A stretch of DNA of 64,000 nucleotides from Halobacillus sp. A1. GTDB lineage: Bacteria > Bacillota > Bacilli > Bacillales > Halobacillaceae. The DNA is taken from assembly GCF_024189295.1 (NCBI RefSeq), contig NZ_JAIZEN010000002.1:1-64000 (forward strand), read 5' to 3'. The position numbers and the translations under genes were made by a program. Positions 15,742 to 24,621 of the stretch are shown in pieces (positions within the stretch are counted from its first letter, which is position 1; every line of letters starts with the position of its first letter). Below the pieces are notes generated by a model. The model worked only from the letters and a program-made list of their open reading frames with translations, was not told where the DNA came from and did not search any database.

Positions 15742-17601
15742 TTAATCAAAATCATAAAAGCGGAACAGATCACCATAAATAATATCATTCGAATACTGTA
15801 ATTCTTTATCTACCTTTTCCCTAACCGGAGCACAAGCCTCTTCCTCTGGCTCAACTTCCTCCCCGGACTCTCTTTCATAACAAACACCATCCGTAGAAAT
15901 GTGCTCATCGCTGACAAAACTGCCATCACGCATCGCGATAAATCCTTTTCTCTCGTCTGCAAACATATCTGTTCCAAAGGTTAAATCATTCTTATCCTCG
16001 ATCCCTAATAAATTGAGTAAAGTCGGTTTGACATCTATCTGGCCTACAACCTCATCCCGTACTCCACCATCTTCGTATCCTGGAATATGGATCATAAAAG
16101 GAACTCTCTGCTGTTGAATATGCTCATATCCATCAATCTCTTTACCGATAAATTCGCCCATAGCTTTGTTGTGAAATTCACTAATCCCGTAATGGTCGCC
16201 CATGAGTACTATAATAGACTCCTCGTATAAACCGGCTTCTTTCAGCTCCTCAAAAAATTCTTCTACCGCCTCATCAGTATATCGTGCGGTCTGGAAGGAG
16301 TCGTTCAAGGTCGTTGAACCTGAGTCGTATTTATCTATATTCGCTTTATCTTCGGGTAACTCAAACGGGAAGTGGTGAGTTAACGTAATAAATTTACTGT
16401 AAAATGGCTGGTCCTGCTCCTTTAGATAAGGTATCGATTGTTCAAAAAACGCTTTATCTTCAAGACCCCAGCCAAATGAATTCTCCGGTGTTTCCTCATA
16501 GGATTCGTCGCCGTAAAATTCATCGTACCCTATGTTGTCATACATCACATCTCTATTCCAAAAGCTTTTGTTGTTAGCATGGAATACGCTCGTTTCATAT
16601 TCATTTCTGTTAAGAATCTCCGGCAATGCATGATAATCGTTTTGTGCATGGGTGAAATAAACTGCTCCTCGATCAAGGGGGTAGAGAGAATTCTCTACGA
16701 TAAACTCTGAGTCTGAAGTTTTACCTTGTGCCGTCTGATGATAAAAATTCTCGAACCAAATGGTTTCTTTTCCCTCTTTTAAATCATTGAGAAAAGGAGT
16801 TGTTTCCGTACCGTTGATTTCAGAATCAATAAGATAGTTCTGAAAGGATTCGATACTGACAAAAATAACATTTTTCCCCTCTGCTGCTCCAAACATGTCG
16901 GAAGGATCCTTTGAACCTGTTTCGTTTTTCATATACGATTCAATGTCACCGATCTGGCTGTCATCAGCAAAGACACGCTGAGCTTTAGTCTTCGTATGCA
17001 TCGTCGCGTCATAGATATGATAGTTGTAAATTCCGATATTCTTCACTAAATATTCTCGGTCGAAAGCTCGAACAAACAGCATAGGGCGCTCGATTTCTGC
17101 TAGTACGACGTTGCCGGCAAGCAATAGAAAGGTTACAGCTGTAGCCGCGATTTTTGCATGTTTAGTAAATCGTACGGCCATTTCGTCAGTTTTTTTACTT
17201 AAAATCCAAACAATAATGACATCTAATATAAGAAAAACATCTTCCCAATGAATCAATGTTAACAGGCTGGATCCTAAATCGACTGCATTATTCCCCTGGA
17301 ATAGAACAGGAATAGTTATGAAATCAGTGAAATTCCTGTAAAAGACTAAATTCAAATATATAATTATTGTCCCTATAACTGCCGTCCATCGAAGGTATTT
17401 CATTTGATTCTTAGGCTTCAGCCATACACTGATCGCAAATACTAAATATGCGCTGGCTAATGGATTAACGAACAATATAAACTCCTGCATCAAGTTTTCT
17501 ATGGTCATATCAAACATAAAACGATAAACGAAATATGTTTTTAGACCAAAGAGAAACGATGCAACAACAAATAAAGGGGAACTCAATTTGTTGAATTGCA
17601 T
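15742..17601 (-). CDS. LtaS-type lipoteichoic acid synthase/primase (YqgS-like)
   Basis: A membrane-bound sulfatase-fold enzyme that transfers glycerol phosphate from phosphatidylglycerol to build lipoteichoic acid on the outer face. About five transmembrane helices occupy residues 8-170. The extracytoplasmic domain follows, with metal ligands at E251 in FVSIESFQN and the catalytic Thr near 295 in QGKTSDSEF. Further hallmarks are LMGDHYG and a His-rich stretch TLTHHFPF. The 619 residues match the family (B. subtilis LtaS, YfnI, YqgS, YvgJ). Position next to glcK points to the YqgS orthologue. The C-terminal 60 residues are very acidic. It is monocistronic, with a terminator close behind. Confidence 0.9.
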   Translation of the reverse strand: MQFNKLSSPLFVVASFLFGLKTYFVYRFMFDMTIENLMQEFILFVNPLASAYLVFAISVWLKPKNQMKYLRWTAVIGTIIIYLNLVFYRNFTDFITIPVLFQGNNAVDLGSSLLTLIHWEDVFLILDVIIVWILSKKTDEMAVRFTKHAKIAATAVTFLLLAGNVVLAEIERPMLFVRAFDREYLVKNIGIYNYHIYDATMHTKTKAQRVFADDSQIGDIESYMKNETGSKDPSDMFGAAEGKNVIFVSIESFQNYLIDSEINGTETTPFLNDLKEGKETIWFENFYHQTAQGKTSDSEFIVENSLYPLDRGAVYFTHAQNDYHALPEILNRNEYETSVFHANNKSFWNRDVMYDNIGYDEFYGDESYEETPENSFGWGLEDKAFFEQSIPYLKEQDQPFYSKFITLTHHFPFELPEDKANIDKYDSGSTTLNDSFQTARYTDEAVEEFFEELKEAGLYEESIIVLMGDHYGISEFHNKAMGEFIGKEIDGYEHIQQQRVPFMIHIPGYEDGGVRDEVVGQIDVKPTLLNLLGIEDKNDLTFGTDMFADERKGFIAMRDGSFVSDEHISTDGVCYERESGEEVEPEEEACAPVREKVDKELQYSNDIIYGDLFRFYDFD

Positions 17602-17785
17602 GATGTTTTCCTCCTCAACCCTTAAATGAATAATAGGGTACTGCCTCTATAATAATTGACAAACAACCAATAGACTAAACAAGTTCCTCTAATATGACGA
17701 ATATATTACCACAAAAGTTTCATTAACAGAAGTTAAATTCATTGAAAGGGCTCTTTCATTACATGTACCCTCCTCACTAATTCAA

Positions 17786-17814
17786 TAAAAAAAAGCCAAG
17801 TGAATGGCTTTTTA
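17786..17814 (-). terminator. Terminator of glcK
   Basis: Arms AAAAGCCA and TGGCTTTT with a six-base loop are followed on the minus strand by a T-run. It lies 10 bases beyond the glcK stop. The remainder of the gap up to the ltaS-type gene (17602-17785) is AT-rich upstream sequence with no other signal I can support. Confidence 0.8.
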
Positions 17815-17823
17815 ATTATAGAC

Positions 17824-18783
17824 TCATTGTGCATTAGAATATTGTTTTACTAGAGATGCTCCCCCGATAACGCCTGCGTCATTTCCTAATTCTGCAAGTT
17901 CAAAAACACACGCCTCTGCTGCTCTAGGCAGACAATGTTTAGAATATGCTTCTTTTAATGGTTGAAGCAGCTGGTCTCCGGCTTGAGAGACTCCTCCGCC
18001 TAAAACTATTTTATTTGGATTGACAGCGACGGTTAAGTTGGCAAGAGCAAGTCCCAGCGTCTCTGTAACATCGGAAAGTACTTGCTGGGCTGCCGCGTCT
18101 CCTTCCTTAGCTGCAACAAACACATCTTTTGCAGTGATGTCCTTCATGGAAGCCAACGCCGAAAGAGGTTTTTCTAAAACTGCTTCTTTAGCTTTTCGTA
18201 CAATAGCTGTTGCTGAAGTCTCAGTTTCAAGACAGCCGGACCTTCCACAATTACAAGGTGCTCCCCCTGATGTTTTAACGGTTACATGCCCGATCTCCCC
18301 GGCTGTTCCGTTGGCTCCGTTCAGGATTTCACCATTTGCTATAATTCCTCCACCTACTCCAGTCCCTAGTGTCACGGCTATCAAGTTCTCAACACCACGG
18401 CCAGCTCCTAACCAATTCTCTCCTAGCGCAGCCAAGTTTGCATCATTATCAACCCAAACATTCAAACCAGTCAGCTGCTTTAATTCAACTCCGAAATCGA
18501 AATGCTTCCATCCGATATTTATTGCTTCGTTGATGTAGCCCGTGCTTGAATCAACAAAACCCGGTGCCCCAGCTCCGATTCCAAGTATGGACGACTTATG
18601 TAAGTTTAATTCTTCTAATGTATTATCAATAGTTATGTTTATGTCTCTCGTAATATGCTTTCCTCGTTCACTCGTATCCGTAGGTATTTCCCATTTCTTC
18701 AAGATTTCCCCATCAGTAGAAATAACGGCCAATTTGATCGTCGTCCCTCCAACGTCAGCTCCGATGCAGTACTTCTCAATCAT
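17824..18783 (-). CDS. glcK: Glucokinase, ROK family
   Basis: This enzyme phosphorylates free cytosolic glucose to glucose 6-phosphate using ATP. The 319-residue ROK protein shows the ATP-binding phosphate loop GADVGGTTIKLAV (8-20), the catalytic Asp in NVWVDNDANLAALGE (about 105-119), the ROK signature after GEIGHVTV, and the zinc-binding cysteines CNCGRSGCLE. The ATG overlaps the yqgQ stop by ATGA, so the two are translationally coupled, as in B. subtilis. It carries no helix-turn-helix, so it is the kinase and not a ROK repressor. Confidence 0.95.
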   Translation of the reverse strand: MIEKYCIGADVGGTTIKLAVISTDGEILKKWEIPTDTSERGKHITRDINITIDNTLEELNLHKSSILGIGAGAPGFVDSSTGYINEAINIGWKHFDFGVELKQLTGLNVWVDNDANLAALGENWLGAGRGVENLIAVTLGTGVGGGIIANGEILNGANGTAGEIGHVTVKTSGGAPCNCGRSGCLETETSATAIVRKAKEAVLEKPLSALASMKDITAKDVFVAAKEGDAAAQQVLSDVTETLGLALANLTVAVNPNKIVLGGGVSQAGDQLLQPLKEAYSKHCLPRAAEACVFELAELGNDAGVIGGASLVKQYSNAQ

Positions 18784-18998
18784 TTACGTAAACTCCCCTT
18801 TTGTTTATCTGTTAATACAGTAATTTCGCTTCTTAAAATTAGAATAGCCATTTGATAATCCTCTTGTGTCATACATTGGGATTGATAAAGCTCCTGTATT
18901 TCCTGTTCCATAAGTTCAAGTTCAGCTAATCGATCTCCAATATAGATGAAAGTACCGAATTTTTTTAATAGCTGCTGCACATCATAAACTGTTCTCAT
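18780..18998 (-). CDS. yqgQ: YqgQ family protein (DUF910)
   Basis: A 72-residue soluble helical protein, MRTVYDVQQLLKKFGTFIYI, matching the YqgQ/DUF910 family. A structure from B. subtilis shows a small three-helix bundle thought to bind nucleic acid; the function is not known. I chose ATG 18998 because GGAGGTGAT lies just upstream; the ATG two codons earlier is inside that site. It precedes and overlaps glcK. Confidence 0.88.
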   Translation of the reverse strand: MRTVYDVQQLLKKFGTFIYIGDRLAELELMEQEIQELYQSQCMTQEDYQMAILILRSEITVLTDKQKGSLRK

Positions 18999-19046
18999 TT
19001 TCATCACCTCCTCTATTATACCAATCAAAATAATAATTGAAAACGT

Positions 19047-19079
19047 TTAAGACCCTGCCAATTAACGGTCAGGGTCCTT
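19047..19079 (-). terminator. Weak terminator after the spoVAF-like gene
   Basis: Arms GACCCTG and CAGGGTC flank the stop codon region of the gene at 19062. The following minus-strand tract TTAAACGTTTTC is only partly T-rich, so read-through towards yqgQ-glcK is possible. Confidence 0.45.
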
Positions 19080-20516
19080 TGGGTGAAGAAAAGCCGGTCT
19101 ACGGTTCTTTAAAGGAATAGGAGACCTTATGAAAATATCTCGAAACGCACGGAGTGAAAAAGGCATGAACGGCCATAAATAAGGTGTTTTAAACGTCTGC
19201 ATATGAGCAAGGTAAAGAATCCAAATGGTAATTCCTATAATATAACCTTTTAAACCGAATATCCCAGTTGCCAGCAGCAAAGCTATTCTTGAGATACGAT
19301 CAGCCAGACCGATTTCATAACTGGGAGTAGCGAACGTACCGATAGCCGCAATCGAAAGGTATAGGACAACTTCGATGGAAAACAGTCCGACATCTACAGC
19401 TACCTGTCCAATTAAGATGGCTGCTACCAGCCCTAAGGCTGTAGCTAATGAAGATGGTGTATGGATGGCCGCCATACGCAGCAGATCAATTCCAATTTCA
19501 GCAATTAAAAATTGTAATAGTAAAGGAATCATCCCAGTCTCTTCTGGTCCGATAAAAGATAAACTTACCGGCAGTAAATCCGGCTCTATCGAAAACAAGT
19601 AATATAGAGGCAATAAAAATAATGAGGCAAATAAACCTATGAACCTTACCCATCGTAAATAGGCGCCAACCAATGGTTTCTGCCGGTACTCTTCAGCATG
19701 CTGCATATGGTGCCAGAACGTTGCCGGAGTAATCATCACGCTTGGAGAGCCATCAATGATAATTAAAATATGCCCTTCATATAAGTGAGCGGCTGCTGTA
19801 TCTGGGCGCTCGGTATAACGGATAACCGGATACGGATTCCAGTGCTGCCCGCTGATGTATTCCTCCACCGTTTTCTCAGCCATAGGAAGGGCATCCGTAT
19901 CGATCTCATTGAGTACCCGCCGCAAGTGACTGATTCGATCGTCCTCTGCTATATCTTTGATGTAGCATAAGCACACATCTGTTTGTGATCTTCTTCCTAT
20001 TTGAATATATTCCATCCGTAAAGAGCGATCTCTTATACGTCTTCTCGTTAATGCGGTATTAAATACAATCGTCTCAACATAACCGTCTCTTGATCCCCTT
20101 ACGACACGTTCCAAATCCGGCTCTTCAGGTCCTCTGACCGGATAAGTACGTGCATCGATTAAAATGATTTCATCGACACCTTCTACAACGAGGGCCGTTG
20201 GGCCAGCTAAGACTGTATCTCCTGCTTTATTTAAATCATCAACCTTATCGAGCTCTACGTAAGAAATATGTGTTTTCAGCAATTTTTCCAGGGGATCTGT
20301 CTCTAACTCTTCAGGGTTTAATCTTGAAAGCAGCCTCATTAAATAGTGGAGGATTTCATCTTTAACAAAACCATCAACCATAAATAAGGACATTTTTCGA
20401 TTCGCATAAAACAAATCCAAATGAATCATATCAAAACTTTCATCGACGCCTAAGTAATCTTTCAAGTAGTCTACATTCTTCTCATAACTTTCAAACATCG
20501 GCTGCTTTTTTTTCAT
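19062..20516 (-). CDS. SpoVAF-like spore germination protein (GerA-family A subunit type)
   Basis: A 484-residue protein of the GerAA/SpoVAF family. The soluble N-terminal part (1-280) contains the family motif RGSRDGYVETIVFNTALTRR (about 143-162) and the ILIIIDGSPSVMITP stretch. A membrane part of four or five helices follows (about 285-450), and the basic tail ends FLHPKDPDR, as in SpoVAF. In spores such proteins sit in the inner membrane, and SpoVAF has been linked to early ion movements in germination. There is no spoVA operon around it, and no GerB/GerC partner gene. AGGGGGG precedes the ATG. A divergent unknown gene starts 145 bases away. Confidence 0.82.
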   Translation of the reverse strand: MKKKQPMFESYEKNVDYLKDYLGVDESFDMIHLDLFYANRKMSLFMVDGFVKDEILHYLMRLLSRLNPEELETDPLEKLLKTHISYVELDKVDDLNKAGDTVLAGPTALVVEGVDEIILIDARTYPVRGPEEPDLERVVRGSRDGYVETIVFNTALTRRRIRDRSLRMEYIQIGRRSQTDVCLCYIKDIAEDDRISHLRRVLNEIDTDALPMAEKTVEEYISGQHWNPYPVIRYTERPDTAAAHLYEGHILIIIDGSPSVMITPATFWHHMQHAEEYRQKPLVGAYLRWVRFIGLFASLFLLPLYYLFSIEPDLLPVSLSFIGPEETGMIPLLLQFLIAEIGIDLLRMAAIHTPSSLATALGLVAAILIGQVAVDVGLFSIEVVLYLSIAAIGTFATPSYEIGLADRISRIALLLATGIFGLKGYIIGITIWILYLAHMQTFKTPYLWPFMPFSLRAFRDIFIRSPIPLKNRRPAFLHPKDPDR

Positions 20517-20660
20517 CCAGAACCCCCCTAAAGCTTATAAAAGTTAGGGTTTACTAATTGGCTGAAAACATACATCCCTAAAGAATTCTATAAAATAAAA
20601 GCATGTCTTCCCCTTAATCAACATATTTGTATTACATAGCACAAAAAGGGGATGCTCACA

Positions 20661-21518
20661 TTGAAACTTGCCTGGATTGTCATATGTACAAGTCTAACCG
20701 CTATTTTATTTACTTATTTTTTTATAGAATCCCGGAATGAATCTGTCATCAAATACTTTCCTGCTGATGAAAAACAGTCATTTGAATCTGCGAACACTAC
20801 CCTTTCATTCCAATCAGGAGAGGGTAATGATGAATATGAAATCGGCTGGGAACTATCCTCTCGTACTCCTCAGTCTGTTTACTTGCGACAGGACGTTTCT
20901 CTATTGTATGTAAACGGTAGGCTTAAGGGAGTCGTTAATAAGTGGAAGGAAAATGCTCAGGAAATCAACAAACGTTCTACGCTTCACGGAGAAGATACAC
21001 AGAAATATGAAGCAATTTCCTTCCACCACGGAGAAATTCATAAAAACAGCGATACGATTAACAGTATTCAAGAAACCTCAAAAGATAGACTATATATCAT
21101 AGACTCCCCCCACTCCAATCGGATTGCTTTTCATGATCCTCAATCAGCTGAAGAGAAAACGTGGAAAAATAAACTTGACCATTCTATCAACCAGCAGCTT
21201 GAAGCCCAATGGGACGAGCTTTTGACTCATTATCAAATCCCTGAAGGAGCATATGAAAAGATCCCTCTCACCGAGCTTCCAGCTTTTGATGAAGAGAACC
21301 CTTTTCCCTATACTTCCAAAGAAAATTACAAAAGAATTTCAGGCCAACTGTGGGAGGGATTGTACAAAAATTACATTTTAGGTATAAAAGACACACACTC
21401 GAAGCACCCGATTCAAAGCTACATCCCTTTATTATTATTTGATAAAAATGGCAAGCACCTTATGGTCCTGTATGAAGATGATGCGGGAGAGAAGCACCAG
21501 CTTATTCAATATTATTGA
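20661..21518 (+). CDS. Membrane-anchored protein of unknown function
   Basis: I do not recognise this gene. It encodes 285 residues: an N-terminal hydrophobic anchor (about 3-22, KLAWIVICTSLTAILFTYFF) and a soluble, charged extracytoplasmic part with no cysteine. The start TTG at 20661 lies nine bases after AAAGGGG; an ATG at 20652 touches that site and is less likely. It is divergent from the spoVAF-like gene and convergent with gluP, whose last 17 bases it overlaps, with no terminator between. The opposition to a germination gene might hint at sporulation-time expression, but I see no sigma-G promoter I could defend. Confidence 0.65.
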   Translation: MKLAWIVICTSLTAILFTYFFIESRNESVIKYFPADEKQSFESANTTLSFQSGEGNDEYEIGWELSSRTPQSVYLRQDVSLLYVNGRLKGVVNKWKENAQEINKRSTLHGEDTQKYEAISFHHGEIHKNSDTINSIQETSKDRLYIIDSPHSNRIAFHDPQSAEEKTWKNKLDHSINQQLEAQWDELLTHYQIPEGAYEKIPLTELPAFDEENPFPYTSKENYKRISGQLWEGLYKNYILGIKDTHSKHPIQSYIPLLLFDKNGKHLMVLYEDDAGEKHQLIQYY

Positions 21519-23040
21519 GTTCATCTGATAAACCCTGAAAATTATCATTGTCAGGCTGAAGATTTGCAGCTTCGTCTGCATGAGTTCGAGCATCGTCTAT
21601 TTCTTCCTCGGTCTGGTAGATCAAAGCTAAATTATAGTGAGCTTCCGCCATACCAGGCTGGAGCTCCACAACTCGTTCTAAATCTGCTTTAGCAAGAGCG
21701 ATTTCCTCAATCTTTGAATAAGCGTAAGACCGGTTAAACAGAAGTTCTGCTTCGTATTCATCTGGGTTGGTGACTGCTGCCGTTGTAACATCAATAGCTC
21801 TATCGTACTCTTCCTGTTGAATGAGCTCCTGGGAGATCTGCAGCTGTGCTGCTGCATAGCCTCCGCCTTCATCATTTCTTACCCCAATCAGAACCATTAG
21901 ACTAATAAGCGTAATATATATTAAAACTCCTGCCAAGCGGCTGCTTTTACCGGGATTTTTCGGTAATGCTGTAATCATGGAGGCGATGAACCCACCAACT
22001 AACCCACCAAGGTGTGCACTGTTATCAACTTGAGGTACAACGATTCCAAATGCAATATTGATCCCAATGATAATTAATAAATTATAACCCATAGTTTGAA
22101 AAAATAACCGTCTATTCTTCAATCCAAAATAAAGCAAAGCGCCGAATAAACCGAAAATGGCACCAGATGCTCCTGCAGCCACTTGAGGATTCATCATGAA
22201 GCTGGCCAGTCCGCCAAAAACACCTGCTAAAAAGTAGATAAAAATAAACCTTATGGAACCATATATCCTTTCCACAGCCGTTCCTAAATAAAAGAGGGCA
22301 AGCATGTTCATCAGCAAGTGGACAGCACCGATGTGAAGGAACATAGAACTGACTATCCTCCACCATTCACCTTCGATAATTGCGGGGTTGAATTTAGCTC
22401 CAAACTCAATTAACGTCAATACAGACGTACTATCTCCCTGCCACTCCATTAAACCGAATATAATAAAGTTCACTACTAATAGAATTATGGTGAAGAATAG
22501 TTTCCCCTGCGAAAAGATCTGCTCATTTTCTTTTTGCTTTTTCTTTCTCAAGGTTTGAAGCTGCTGCTTTAAATATAGTGACTGGCTTTCATATTCTGCT
22601 TCATCTAAGTGTTCAGGGAACACCGGCCGCTCCACTTGCAGCGTCTCATACAATCTGCCGCTGTCACCTTCTTTTTCTTTATCATCTAAGTAAAATATAT
22701 TAATTTTCTGGATATTTCGATTTGCCGCTATGTCTAGACTTTCCCACTCATCAACTGGGGAAAACTCCGACACATACACATAATGCAGATCCATTTTCCC
22801 TCCCCGAAACAGTTGGGAATTCTGCTTGATCTGTGCCTGCACGTACTCAATATCCCTCTTTAATTGATTTTTCCAATTGAAAACTTCGTGGATGAGTCTG
22901 ACGACATGCCATTTTCCTTTATCTTCTCTCTCAAGCCAGATTTCACTTTTTTCTTTATTCATATATAAAATATGAAATTGATGGTTTGCAACCAAATGAT
23001 AGGAGAGCTTCCACAGAAAGTATTCTTGTTTAATATACAT
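21502..23040 (-). CDS. gluP: Rhomboid intramembrane serine protease GluP (YqgP)
   Basis: A membrane protease of 512 residues that cleaves transmembrane substrates; in B. subtilis YqgP helps FtsH degrade the magnesium transporter MgtE under manganese stress. An N-terminal cytosolic domain (1-180) precedes six or seven helices. The catalytic dyad is Ser292 in AAGASGAIFG and His343 in NSAHLGGLVGG, with NMLALFYLG on an earlier helix. Two or three TPR repeats form the C-terminus (about 405-505). I chose ATG 23040 because AGGGGGA lies six bases upstream. Positions match the 507-residue B. subtilis protein. Confidence 0.93.
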   Translation of the reverse strand: MYIKQEYFLWKLSYHLVANHQFHILYMNKEKSEIWLEREDKGKWHVVRLIHEVFNWKNQLKRDIEYVQAQIKQNSQLFRGGKMDLHYVYVSEFSPVDEWESLDIAANRNIQKINIFYLDDKEKEGDSGRLYETLQVERPVFPEHLDEAEYESQSLYLKQQLQTLRKKKQKENEQIFSQGKLFFTIILLVVNFIIFGLMEWQGDSTSVLTLIEFGAKFNPAIIEGEWWRIVSSMFLHIGAVHLLMNMLALFYLGTAVERIYGSIRFIFIYFLAGVFGGLASFMMNPQVAAGASGAIFGLFGALLYFGLKNRRLFFQTMGYNLLIIIGINIAFGIVVPQVDNSAHLGGLVGGFIASMITALPKNPGKSSRLAGVLIYITLISLMVLIGVRNDEGGGYAAAQLQISQELIQQEEYDRAIDVTTAAVTNPDEYEAELLFNRSYAYSKIEEIALAKADLERVVELQPGMAEAHYNLALIYQTEEEIDDARTHADEAANLQPDNDNFQGLSDELNNIE

Positions 23041-23194
23041 AGCGTGTCCCCCTGTTCTTACAATGATCATACCATGATAAAATGACCTTTATCCAAAATA
23101 GAGAATTAAATAACTGTAGAAAAAGAGGGGGAACAGTTGTGTTCTGCACTTAGAATATTGGGGACTGGAAAGCAGCTCACTTAATTCGCATCAC

Positions 23195-23320
23195 TTTACC
23201 GTAGGATTATCCTCAAGGCAGTGAAAATCGAGTACTCCCCTGCAGGATCTGGTGTCCCGTGAGATTTTCCAGGTCAGAGAGCAATAGAGGAAGCTCAACG
23301 ATACTGCTAAAAAAATTGTT
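23195..23320 (-). repeat. Degenerate copy of the dispersed intergenic repeat
   Basis: In the 366-base gap before gluP, the minus strand carries ttgagcttcctc, aatctcacgggac and cctgcaggggagtactcg in the same order as the cores at 160-285 and 477-600. The spacing is similar but the sequence has diverged and the terminal repeats are not recognisable. Bases 23041-23194 and 23321-23376 show nothing else I can support. Confidence 0.45.
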
Positions 23321-23376
23321 TCTTCACCACTTTTCCTTTCATCCCAGCAGAACCAACTTCTACCTTCTCGCCACTC

Positions 23377-23409
23377 TAAAAAAACTACCATAGAGTATGG
23401 TAGTTTTCA
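23377..23409 (-). terminator. Terminator of the small yqgO-like gene
   Basis: Arms AAAACTACCATA and TATGGTAGTTTT (loop about three bases) are followed on the minus strand by T-rich sequence. The hairpin starts inside the stop codon. Confidence 0.75.
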
Positions 23410-23589
23410 TGAATGGAACATTTGGCCGAGAAATTTTTTTCTTATAAAAGGAACACGCATAACAGAGCGCACAGCTATCTTTCTTGTTAAAGGAATAGAG
23501 GATAGCATGCTAAAGAGGCGGTATCGATAACTATAGACTAAACCTACAACAGGAAGCAGAGACATGAACACTATAATACTTTTTTTCAT
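23407..23589 (-). CDS. yqgO: Small basic membrane-associated protein (YqgO position)
   Basis: A 60-residue protein with one hydrophobic N-terminal segment (about 4-20, SIIVFMSLLPVVGLVYS) and a basic remainder, RKIAVRSVMRVPFIRKKF. GGAGGG lies six bases before the ATG and a strong terminator follows, so the gene looks real. Size and place between gluP and yqgN correspond to B. subtilis yqgO, of unknown function; assignment is by synteny. It could act as a small membrane peptide. Confidence 0.6.
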   Translation of the reverse strand: MKKSIIVFMSLLPVVGLVYSYRYRLFSMLSSIPLTRKIAVRSVMRVPFIRKKFLGQMFHS

Positions 23590-23662
23590 TAAAGACCCTC
23601 CAAATGCGAATCATGTTCATGAATAGGCTTCGCAATTTTCACTGCATCTATTCAATAGTACA

Positions 23663-24244
23663 TCATCCTTCATTTAAAGAACTATGTATATCGATTAGAC
23701 CATTTTCTGTAATCAAATAATGGACAGGCACATCATAGGATTCTGTCGGTACTTCATCTACTAACTGTTTTTTTGCTAATATCGACAAAGACACTCCGTT
23801 AAAGTCCTTCAAATAACGATCATAGAACCCGCCGCCGTATCCGATTCTGAATCCTTTCCTATCATATATTAAGCCCGGAACAATTACTAACTGGATATCG
23901 TCTTTACTGACAGGCACGGTCAACTCTGGCGAGGGTTCCTTCAGACCATAGTATACCGTTTCCAACTGAATAAAATCCTTAAGTTTATAAAAAGTCATCT
24001 TTTTCGTAATGGGATCACACTTCGGAACAACCGTCTGTTTCCCACAGCTCCAGGCTTCTTCAATAATTGTATAGGTATCCCATTCGTGTGAAAACGAAAC
24101 GGTGAGGGCGACAGTTTCAGCTTCCTCCCATTGTTTACTTTGAAAAAGTTCTTCATATAAACGGCTTTCAATAAACTGTTTCTCATGTTGATCCATAGCT
24201 TTCAATAACAGCTTTCCTTTTTCTCTTAACAGCTTTTTCTCCAT
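23663..24244 (-). CDS. yqgN: 5-formyltetrahydrofolate cyclo-ligase (YqgN)
   Basis: This enzyme converts 5-formyl-THF to 5,10-methenyl-THF with ATP, returning the storage form of folate to one-carbon metabolism. The 193 residues start at ATG 24244, with GGAGG eight bases upstream; a start five codons earlier lies inside that site. The family motif is clear: VPGLIYDRKGFRIGYGGGFY, with the substrate-binding GYGGGFYDRYL near residues 131-141. It is downstream of rpmG across a terminator and upstream of the yqgO-like gene. Confidence 0.92.
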   Translation of the reverse strand: MEKKLLREKGKLLLKAMDQHEKQFIESRLYEELFQSKQWEEAETVALTVSFSHEWDTYTIIEEAWSCGKQTVVPKCDPITKKMTFYKLKDFIQLETVYYGLKEPSPELTVPVSKDDIQLVIVPGLIYDRKGFRIGYGGGFYDRYLKDFNGVSLSILAKKQLVDEVPTESYDVPVHYLITENGLIDIHSSLNEG

Positions 24245-24268
24245 GAACACAGCCTCCATATTTGTATA

Positions 24269-24301
24269 AAAAAAACAGCAGGAGTAAAATCCCGCTGTTT
24301 A
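24269..24301 (-). terminator. Terminator of rpmG
   Basis: On the minus strand AACAGCGGGA and TCCTGCTGTT form a hairpin followed by eight T. It overlaps the rpmG stop region. Confidence 0.8.
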
Positions 24302-24448
24302 TTTAGTCTCACGATGAAGCGTATGCTTTGCTAAGCGTGGGCTATATTTCTTAAGCTCAATACGCTCTGGGTTAGTACGCTTATTTTTTGTAGTAATATA
24401 ATTACGATCACCAGTTTCAGTGCAAGCAAGTGTAACGTTTACACGCAT
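24299..24448 (-). CDS. rpmG: 50S ribosomal protein L33, zinc-free type
   Basis: A 49-residue L33 beginning [20 protein letters not shown] and ending HTLHRETK. Zinc-binding L33 proteins carry two C-x-x-C pairs; here only Cys9 remains, with Thr-Gly and Ser-Pro where the other cysteines would be, so this is the zinc-independent (C-minus) form. AGGGATAA lies just upstream of the ATG. In many bacteria C-minus paralogues replace the zinc form when zinc is short, under Zur; no Zur box was evident here and another L33 gene may exist elsewhere. Confidence 0.93.
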   Translation of the reverse strand: MRVNVTLACTETGDRNYITTKNKRTNPERIELKKYSPRLAKHTLHRETK

Positions 24449-24509
24449 GGTTTATCCCTCCAAATCATGATTCATTTCACTGTCTTTATCCACATAATCA
24501 GACTTTATA

Positions 24510-24538
24510 ATCTTATCAAAACTCTGCGCTGCTTTCAA
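24510..24538 (-). promoter_or_regulatory. Candidate promoter for rpmG
   Basis: Minus-strand TTGAAA (24538-24533) and TAAGAT (24515-24510) are 17 bases apart, about 60 bases before the rpmG start. A second TTGATA-N17-TATGTG pair overlaps it. The choice is by eye. Confidence 0.45.
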
Positions 24539-24621
24539 GTATGTAAATCAAATAGAAGAAAATAACGTAGAATCCGTCAAAGTATTATATTATAACTGGA
24601 TATGAGAAAGCACAAAAATGA

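Noticed and set aside
17602-17823. Catabolite (cre) site near glcK
   Set aside because: No convincing 14-base cre-like palindrome was present in the gap.
22112-22366. Second frame inside gluP
   Set aside because: It is a shadow of the rhomboid gene, which has all catalytic residues in the main frame.
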